A stretch of 7,833 bases of DNA, taken from an uncultured Ruminococcus sp. Its GTDB lineage: Bacteria; Bacillota; Clostridia; Oscillospirales; Acutalibacteraceae. The notes below the pieces were generated by a model. That model searched no databases. It had not been told where the DNA came from and saw only the letters and a program-made list of their open reading frames with translations. The stretch covers positions 1 to 7,833 of the forward strand of contig CACYDO010000095.1 in NCBI GenBank assembly GCA_902773165.1, given 5' to 3'. Position 1 is the stretch's first letter; each line of letters starts with the position of its first letter. This document shows positions 1-5,005 of this stretch, one piece after another. A program made the position numbers and the translations under genes.

Positions 1-786
1 ACCGAGGGCTTGTGCGGCACCCGGGAAGGTCTGAAATTTTTAGGTATATACTCCGATGATCTTGAATATACATACGTCTTCCCCGACGGCAGCGCCGTTA
101 CAAAAACATATAACGCCGATGATTTCTATAATTTTCAGGCAGCAGAAAATTTGTCAGAAACACCCGACGCACCGTACAGCAGCGAAATATTAAAATCAAA
201 AAACACAGCCGTCCTTACTCTTGACAGCTGCGCTTACGATTCAGATTTCAAGGAGTTTATCTACTCCTTCTTTAACGATGTAAATAGTAATAATATCTCA
301 AATATTATCTTAGACCTTCGCGATACAAACGGCGGTTCTTCTCAGGTGCTTGACGAGATACTTATGTACCTCGATCACGATTCCTTTAAAACTCCCGGCG
401 GCGATCTTCGGTTAGGTCCTTACACCATGCACTGGGATTCAGAGGAAACAAAAATCATTAAGATGGACGTGGAAACGATCTATACAGGCAGACTTTATGT
501 GCTGACTTCTTACGATACCTTTGGTTCGGGTACTCTCGTTGCAGCAGAACTGAAGGATAACGGCTTTGCTCTGACAGCAGGCGAACCGTGCGGCGATCTT
601 CCCGAATGCTACGGCGATGTAGCCGCATTTCAGACGCCGAATTCCGCTATTACATTTCAGATACCGACAAAGCACTTCGAGCGTATAGATCAGACTAAAG
701 CTGACGAACCGCTTCTTCCCGATTATCCATGCGAAAAACAGGACGCTTTACTCACCGTTCTTGATATCATTTCCGAAAACAAATAG
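1..786 (+). CDS. S41-family serine peptidase-like protein, 5' end missing
   Basis: The reading frame is open from the first base to the TAA at 784-786, so the start lies outside the window; the TTG at 10 is probably not the true start. The visible 261 residues match the catalytic core of S41 (C-terminal processing/tricorn-like) peptidases. About 100 residues in, a hydrophobic strand leads into ILDLRDTNGG, the family's DLRxNxGG signature. Then YVLTSYDTFGSGTLVAAELKD carries the likely nucleophile, the Ser encoded at 526-528, followed by GEPCGDLPECYGD, the usual post-nucleophile strand and loop. The Lys that acts as general base in CtpA-type enzymes (in a GKG-like loop) is not seen, so this resembles the S41 branch that uses other residues. 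The missing N-terminal part should hold any signal peptide. It converges on the MBOAT gene and is not part of that operon. The S41 fold is a confident call; substrate and activity are unknown. Confidence 0.82.
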   Translation, partial: TEGLCGTREGLKFLGIYSDDLEYTYVFPDGSAVTKTYNADDFYNFQAAENLSETPDAPYSSEILKSKNTAVLTLDSCAYDSDFKEFIYSFFNDVNSNNISNIILDLRDTNGGSSQVLDEILMYLDHDSFKTPGGDLRLGPYTMHWDSEETKIIKMDVETIYTGRLYVLTSYDTFGSGTLVAAELKDNGFALTAGEPCGDLPECYGDVAAFQTPNSAITFQIPTKHFERIDQTKADEPLLPDYPCEKQDALLTVLDIISENK

Positions 787-901
787 GTTACCCCTATTGC
801 TGATTGGGAAACTAAATGATCGTGAATAAACAGCTTATCTCTCCGCAACCCAACCTACCCCGGCATAGTTTACAATAATCGTTAATTATCACCATATTAA
901 T

Positions 902-937
902 AAAGAGGTGCAGCCCAGTTGCCGCACCTCTTTTTTT
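902..937. terminator. Rho-independent terminator between convergent genes, probably bidirectional
   Basis: The arms GAGGTGC (905-911) and GCACCTC (924-930) pair perfectly. They extend by AAA/TTT to a 10-bp stem around a 12-base loop, followed on the plus strand by seven T (931-937). On the minus strand the same stem is followed by the weaker TTTATTAAT. It lies 115 bases after the peptidase stop and directly after the MBOAT stop, so it can end both transcripts. The rest of the gap (787-901) shows no gene and no strong signal. Confidence 0.88.
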
Positions 938-940
938 ATT

Positions 941-2353
941 CTAAAACTGCAAATATATAAACGGATTAAACGTAGATGAGGCAAGCGATACTATACACAT
1001 CACAAGCATAACCAGCGACACTGCATAAGAGCCGTACTCAATTGCCGCAGCTCCTTTTTTGCCTGCGGAAAGCTTCTTTTCAACAAGCTGTACAGCAGGC
1101 GCGGAAAATATCACCGCAAGTATCAGTATTACAACAAAAAATACGCTGAACTGCTGCGTAAATGCCGCAAGTGAAGCTGTCGTTACGCTGAATCCCGTAA
1201 ACATCTTCGAAATAAATATACCTGCTTTGGAGAGATTTTCCGCACGGAAAATTACAAACGTTATGCATACAACAAGAAGCGTGTATATGCGCTTTACAGG
1301 TCTGAATTTTATCTTCTCCAAAGGAATTATTTTATAGCTTTCAAGCATAAGGAACAGACCGTGAGCCAATCCCCAGACAACAAAAGTCATATTAGCGCCG
1401 TGCCAAAGACCGGTAAAGAAAAATACCGTTATCTTATTAAGCGCTGTTCTGAGTTTGCCTTTTCTGTTTCCTCCAAGCGGGATATAGAGGTATTCCTTAA
1501 ACCATGAAGAAAGAGAGATATGCCATCTTCGCCAGAAATCCTGCATACTGTCAGCCGTGTATGGATAGTTAAAATTCTCCTTAAACGAGAATCCAAGCAT
1601 ATGCCCCAGACCTATCGCCATGTCGCTGTAACCGCTGAAATCGTAATAAATCTGCAGCGTGTAGGCAATGCCGCCCAGCCAGCAGGTCAGCGCGCTCATG
1701 TCTGCCGTTTGCAGCGCAAACATCGCGTCACTCACCGCCCCCACCGTATTTGCGATAAGAACCTTTTTTGAAAGACCGATAATAAATCTGCGAATTCCGT
1801 AAGCAGTATCATCAACGGTCAGCTTTCTGTTGTCTATTTGCCGGGCAATGTCGTAATACTTGACGATCGGTCCTGCTATCAGCTGAGGAAACAGTGAGAT
1901 ATACAGAAGTACGTTGAGGAAATTCTTCTGCACAACGGAATTATCCTTATAAACGTCGATCACGTAGGAAAGTATCTGGAATGTAAAGAACGATATACCT
2001 ATCGGCAGTCTGATATGCGGTACGGGAAGATCGACAGGCAGAACTGCGTTTATAGTTTCAACAAAAAATCCTGCGTACTTGAAGACGCAAAGAATACCTA
2101 TATTGAAAATAACCGACAAAACGAGCCAGAGCTTTTTGTGATTTTTAACGTGTGCGATCATTCTTGCAAAAATATAGTTTGCAAGAACCGAACCGATCAT
2201 CAAAAACACTGTCACAGGCTCGCCGAACGCATAAAATAACAGACTGATAATTATCAGCCATATATTTTTCGCCTTTACCCCCGGTACAGCCAGATATATC
2301 AGGTACGAAACAGGAAGAAATATAAATAAAAATACGGTTGAACTGAATACCAA
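941..2353 (-). CDS. MBOAT-family membrane O-acyltransferase (AlgI/DltB/PatA-like)
   Basis: A polytopic membrane protein of 470 residues, the usual AlgI length. It opens with the classic N-terminus VFSSTVFLFIFLPVSYLIYL. A central DFWRRWHISLSSWFKEYLYI motif (His at about 278) is followed by PLGGNRKG and then GLWHGANMTFVVWGLAHG, which carries the invariant MBOAT His (about 318, codon 1400-1402). Proteins of this family move an acyl group, usually acetyl, across the membrane for O-acylation of extracellular polysaccharide, teichoic acid or peptidoglycan. The DHHW/AlgX-like gene two positions upstream is the expected partner. The start chosen is TTG at 2351-2353, because AGGTG sits five bases before it and the product then begins exactly where homologues do. 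An in-frame TTG at 2375-2377 (478 residues) overlaps the T-tract of the preceding terminator and lacks a ribosome site. No promoter fits between that terminator and the start. The donor and acceptor cannot be told from sequence. Confidence 0.93.
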   Translation of the reverse strand: MVFSSTVFLFIFLPVSYLIYLAVPGVKAKNIWLIIISLLFYAFGEPVTVFLMIGSVLANYIFARMIAHVKNHKKLWLVLSVIFNIGILCVFKYAGFFVETINAVLPVDLPVPHIRLPIGISFFTFQILSYVIDVYKDNSVVQKNFLNVLLYISLFPQLIAGPIVKYYDIARQIDNRKLTVDDTAYGIRRFIIGLSKKVLIANTVGAVSDAMFALQTADMSALTCWLGGIAYTLQIYYDFSGYSDMAIGLGHMLGFSFKENFNYPYTADSMQDFWRRWHISLSSWFKEYLYIPLGGNRKGKLRTALNKITVFFFTGLWHGANMTFVVWGLAHGLFLMLESYKIIPLEKIKFRPVKRIYTLLVVCITFVIFRAENLSKAGIFISKMFTGFSVTTASLAAFTQQFSVFFVVILILAVIFSAPAVQLVEKKLSAGKKGAAAIEYGSYAVSLVMLVMCIVSLASSTFNPFIYLQF

Positions 2354-2358
2354 GCTAT

Positions 2359-2363
2359 CACCT
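2359..2363 (-). promoter_or_regulatory. Ribosome binding site that decides the MBOAT start
   Basis: Read on the minus strand, AGGTG is followed by ATAGC and then TTG. This five-base spacing to TTG 2351-2353 supports it over the upstream in-frame TTG at 2375-2377. Confidence 0.7.
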
Positions 2364-2375
2364 ACTCTCTGCTGC

Positions 2376-2416
2376 AAAACAAAAGAGAGAACGAGAAAAT
2401 CCTCCCTCGTTCTCTC
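2376..2416 (-). terminator. Intrinsic terminator or attenuator between lipoprotein and MBOAT genes
   Basis: On the minus strand GAGAGAACGAG (2416-2406) pairs perfectly over 11 bp with CTCGTTCTCTC (2395-2385) around the ten-base loop GGAGGATTTT, and is followed by TTTTGTTTT (2384-2376). This is a textbook Rho-independent terminator 26 bases after the lipoprotein stop. It ends just 22 bases before the MBOAT start codon, too close for a separate promoter, so MBOAT expression must depend on read-through or on regulated antitermination. The purine-rich loop GGAGG looks like a Shine-Dalgarno sequence but has no start codon at a suitable distance. Confidence 0.88.
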
Positions 2417-2442
2417 GAAGCGTTAAAAGCATTAAATTAATA

Positions 2443-3477
2443 TTATTGCTGAACTATTGCGATAGTGATAGCTGCTACGTAGCCATCTTCAACGTAGAAT
2501 TCAAGGTAACGGCTGCCGCTTGCGGAATAGTATCTGTATGTGCTTACGCCAAGCGTTGTGTAACCGTCGCCGTAAATTTCTACCACATCGTCGAACGACG
2601 AACCGAGAGATATGCCCTTCTCTGTTTCAACAGAGGCAGATGTAAGAGAGATCGTGCATAAGGTATATGAGCCGTCTACTTCGGGATAGCCCTGGAGCTC
2701 TATCTCGTCGTAAGTATAGACCCTTATCGTGCCGCCTGTTGTGCAGGGCTGACCCTCAGTCACATAATTAGCTTCACCAATTTCAGCAATAACGCTGTCC
2801 ATGTCCTCGCCCAGAGTTATCATGCTGCCGCCATATGTGAAAACAAGATCATCGTACTCGTTGAAGGGGTCTGAGCCTTCCTTTGAGCCTTCGGAATCGG
2901 TATCATTCTCTGTATCCCCTTTCTCCGTATCCATATCCTCAGAATCGGTAGAAAGCTCAGTGTCTGTATCGCTGAGAAGATCTGAATCCTTCTCCGTATC
3001 AAGCTCTGTATCTGTCTGCTTCTCGGAATCTGTTTCCGAATCATCATCAACAATGAAGCTTACAGTAGATTTTGAAGATGCTGATTTTGAAGACGCTGAT
3101 TTTGAAGATGTTGAGTTGTTGGAAGGAACGATTATCGTTCTTGTTGCACGTGAGCTTGTTGTCTTACTCGAATTATTGGAATTCTTTGAAGCTGCCGACT
3201 TGCTTGAAGCAGCCTTGCTCGAAGCTTCCTTCTTAGAGGATTCTTCCTTTTTAGAGCTTTCCTTCTTCTCGGAATCTGTAGCAGCGGCCTTCTTTTCTTC
3301 CTTCTTTGACTCTGTGCTTTCGGACTCCTCTTCTTCTGTATCCTCCTGAGAAGCGTCGCTGTCGGAATAAAGAACTCTTGTGTCGTCGTTGTACTCCACC
3401 TTATCCTTGCTGCCGCATGCTGTCATTCCTGTAAGAAGCATTGCTGCTGCCAAGGAAACAATGATTAATTTCTTCAT
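2443..3477 (-). CDS. Lipoprotein with Ser/Lys and Asp/Glu-rich stalk and duplicated C-terminal module
   Basis: The 344-residue product begins MKKLIIVSLAAAMLLTGMTAC. This is a lipoprotein signal peptide with acylation at Cys21; Met at -3 of the lipobox is slightly atypical. Residues about 22-207 are low complexity: an acidic stretch, Lys/Ser repeats such as ASSKSASSK, then runs of DTE/DSE. This looks like a long extended stalk through the cell wall. The C-terminal domain (about 208-344) contains two related units: ITLGEDMDSVIAEIG at 220-234 and ISLGSSFDDVVEIYG at 289-303. Each is followed by beta-rich sequence, which suggests a tandem small alpha/beta fold of the BLIP/SmpA-like type. Two Cys (about 245 and 274) could form a disulfide. 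AGGG at 3487-3490, nine bases upstream, supports the ATG. It has its own promoter and sits between the two acylation genes, so a role in that surface pathway is plausible but unproven. I do not recognise a named family. Confidence 0.85.
   Translation of the reverse strand: MKKLIIVSLAAAMLLTGMTACGSKDKVEYNDDTRVLYSDSDASQEDTEEEESESTESKKEEKKAAATDSEKKESSKKEESSKKEASSKAASSKSAASKNSNNSSKTTSSRATRTIIVPSNNSTSSKSASSKSASSKSTVSFIVDDDSETDSEKQTDTELDTEKDSDLLSDTDTELSTDSEDMDTEKGDTENDTDSEGSKEGSDPFNEYDDLVFTYGGSMITLGEDMDSVIAEIGEANYVTEGQPCTTGGTIRVYTYDEIELQGYPEVDGSYTLCTISLTSASVETEKGISLGSSFDDVVEIYGDGYTTLGVSTYRYYSASGSRYLEFYVEDGYVAAITIAIVQQ
3068..3112 (-). repeat. Three tandem 15-bp repeats in the lipoprotein stalk
   Basis: Three near-identical copies of the plus-strand unit GATTTTGAAGATGCT (3068-3082, 3083-3097, 3098-3112) differ at one or two bases each. 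They encode the Ser/Ala/Lys-Ser repeat of the stalk. Because the unit is a multiple of three, copy-number change would lengthen or shorten the stalk without a frameshift. Confidence 0.85.
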
Positions 3478-3492
3478 ACTGTTTCGCCCTTT

Positions 3493-3534
3493 CTTAATTT
3501 CTTCATTAAGCGTCAGAATTGTTTATAAAATTCT
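3493..3534 (-). promoter_or_regulatory. Two small hairpins in the lipoprotein leader
   Basis: Downstream of the predicted promoter, AGAATT/AATTCT (3534-3529 with 3520-3515, loop 8) and CTTAAT/ATTAAG (3510-3505 with 3498-3493, loop 6) are perfect 6-bp inverted repeats. Both are AT-rich and weak, and neither is followed by a T-tract, so they are not terminators. They could affect message stability, or be chance in AT-rich DNA. Confidence 0.3.
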
Positions 3535-3546
3535 CAACCAACATTA

Positions 3547-3574
3547 ATTATACTCAATTCTCGTCAATTGTAAA
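3547..3574 (-). promoter_or_regulatory. Predicted sigma-A promoter for the lipoprotein gene
   Basis: On the minus strand there is a -35 TTTACA (3574-3569), a 16-base spacer and a perfect -10 TATAAT (3552-3547). It overlaps the last codons and stop of the preceding DHHW gene. Transcription would start near 3540, giving a leader of roughly 60 bases before the lipoprotein ATG. No clear terminator lies between the two genes, so this promoter probably adds to read-through from upstream. Confidence 0.6.
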
Positions 3575-4990
3575 TACCCCAAGAGAATTTGTACAGATAT
3601 ATTCATTGCCATTTTTTACATATGCGTATATCTCGTAGCTGCCCGGAATGAGCTGTGATTTATCCGCTGTAAGAGAAAAGCCGTAATCGCTGTCGCCGTC
3701 TTCATCTCCAAGCAGCTCGGCTTCATATATAGGGAACGCCTCATATCCGTAAACAGCGCCGTCAGTTTCAAGCGTTACGAATATGTCGCTGTCGTCTGCA
3801 AAATATCTTTCGTTGAGAACGCCGTATATCCGCAGCTTACGCTTTTTGTCGGATATCTCGCAGATATTATTATCGCTCTCGTCAACTGACGCGGAAAAGT
3901 CCAACGCCCTTGCAGGTGCGTCCATTATCGGCGCGGCAGATGTGATATTTTTAAGATTTCTCTCAACGATCTCCAGTATAACGCAGTCGGCATTTACCTC
4001 GTCGGCAAGAGACGTCACGTAAGGCGTTTGCCTTGAAAAAGCAGCATTTGCCGAATTCTGCGCAGCATACGGATAAAACGCTCTTCCGAAGGAATCACGG
4101 TACATAAGCAGATTTGTTCCGTCTGCGGCAGCGTCGCTTTTCGTTTTTATAAGAAGATCGTCGGAGTCGTTAAAAGCTCCTCTGTACTCAAAGGTAAAAT
4201 CTATATCCGAAACTGACTGCTCTGAAAGTCTTTCATAAGAAGGGAAAAGCATTCCGTCAAGATCGGCATGCCACACATTTTCAAGATGAAACTCTGCGCC
4301 CGAAAAATCGTCGTGTTCTATTCCAAGAGCGTCGGCAGCTGCGTTATACGCAAGCAGTGCGCCCTCATTCGTCCAGTGAGAATCTCTTGTCTGATAAAGC
4401 ACATGATCGCTGCTGCGAAAAAGCGGTACTATATCCAAGCAGTTAACTCCGCGCTCCTCTAAAAGGCTGTTAAGCCGCTCACGGTTTGACGCCTTCTCGC
4501 TTTTAATATACCTTGCAGGCATATTTTCACTGTAAACAGAGTTTTTATTCGGTGCACAGAAAAACAGAAAGCTTCTTCCGTCGTTTTCGAAATGCTCCTG
4601 CAAAAGCTCCAGAGTTTTTGCCGTGTTGCAAAGCTTGCGCCCGGTCATCTCGTTTGTACCGGTATAGTCGCCGATCGTTTCGGCATAATAAAGCCAGTCG
4701 TTTTTTCCAACGACTACCTTTTCACTGGAAGACGTTTCAAACAGCTCGCTTTTCATCAGACTGTCCAGCGTAACAAGCTGACTTCTGAACGCAAAATGCT
4801 CGGAGAAGAATGTTTCGAACTGATTTCCCCAGTCGGTATTGATTTTACCGTCTTCGAAAAAAACAGGCATCTCAGAGAGCTGCCTGTTTTCTGCACTTTC
4901 GTTGCTTCCGGCAAATGGCATACACAGAAGCGGCGCTGTACAAAGAGCAGTAAAAATTGATATATAAATGATCTTTGTTGTTTTTTTCAT
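3554..4990 (-). CDS. DHHW/AlgX-AlgJ-like SGNH-fold protein, probable polymer O-acetyltransferase
   Basis: A 478-residue exported or membrane-anchored protein with an N-terminal hydrophobic segment (about 7-27). Then come ENRQLSEMP (34-42) and FETFFSEHFAFR (58-69), both typical of the DHHW and AlgX/AlgJ families. DSHWTNEGA begins at Asp203 and supplies the DxH pair (Asp203, His205); YRDSFGR supplies a candidate nucleophile, Ser300. In Pseudomonas AlgX the triad is also a DxH pair with a Ser some 90 residues later, so spacing and order match. Residues about 365-478 look like an added beta-sandwich, comparable in position to the carbohydrate-binding module of AlgX. Such proteins transfer acetyl groups supplied by an MBOAT partner onto extracellular polymers. 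The gene starts 15 bases after the preceding stop and has no clear Shine-Dalgarno, suggesting translational coupling. It might instead act as an esterase. Confidence 0.85.
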   Translation of the reverse strand: MKKTTKIIYISIFTALCTAPLLCMPFAGSNESAENRQLSEMPVFFEDGKINTDWGNQFETFFSEHFAFRSQLVTLDSLMKSELFETSSSEKVVVGKNDWLYYAETIGDYTGTNEMTGRKLCNTAKTLELLQEHFENDGRSFLFFCAPNKNSVYSENMPARYIKSEKASNRERLNSLLEERGVNCLDIVPLFRSSDHVLYQTRDSHWTNEGALLAYNAAADALGIEHDDFSGAEFHLENVWHADLDGMLFPSYERLSEQSVSDIDFTFEYRGAFNDSDDLLIKTKSDAAADGTNLLMYRDSFGRAFYPYAAQNSANAAFSRQTPYVTSLADEVNADCVILEIVERNLKNITSAAPIMDAPARALDFSASVDESDNNICEISDKKRKLRIYGVLNERYFADDSDIFVTLETDGAVYGYEAFPIYEAELLGDEDGDSDYGFSLTADKSQLIPGSYEIYAYVKNGNEYICTNSLGVFTIDEN

Positions 4991-5005
4991 GCTTATCTGA
5001 ATTTA

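Noticed and set aside
2354..2377. An eight-residue longer MBOAT starting at TTG 2375-2377.
   Set aside because: That codon lies in the T-tract of the terminator and has no ribosome site, while the TTG at 2351-2353 has AGGTG five bases upstream and gives the usual family N-terminus.
2801..3349. A long plus-strand open frame rich in Ser, Glu and Val opposite the lipoprotein stalk.
   Set aside because: It is the antisense of low-complexity Ser/Lys/Asp/Glu codons, which rarely make stops on the other strand. It has no domain, and the minus-strand frame has a lipoprotein signal peptide, ribosome site and promoter.
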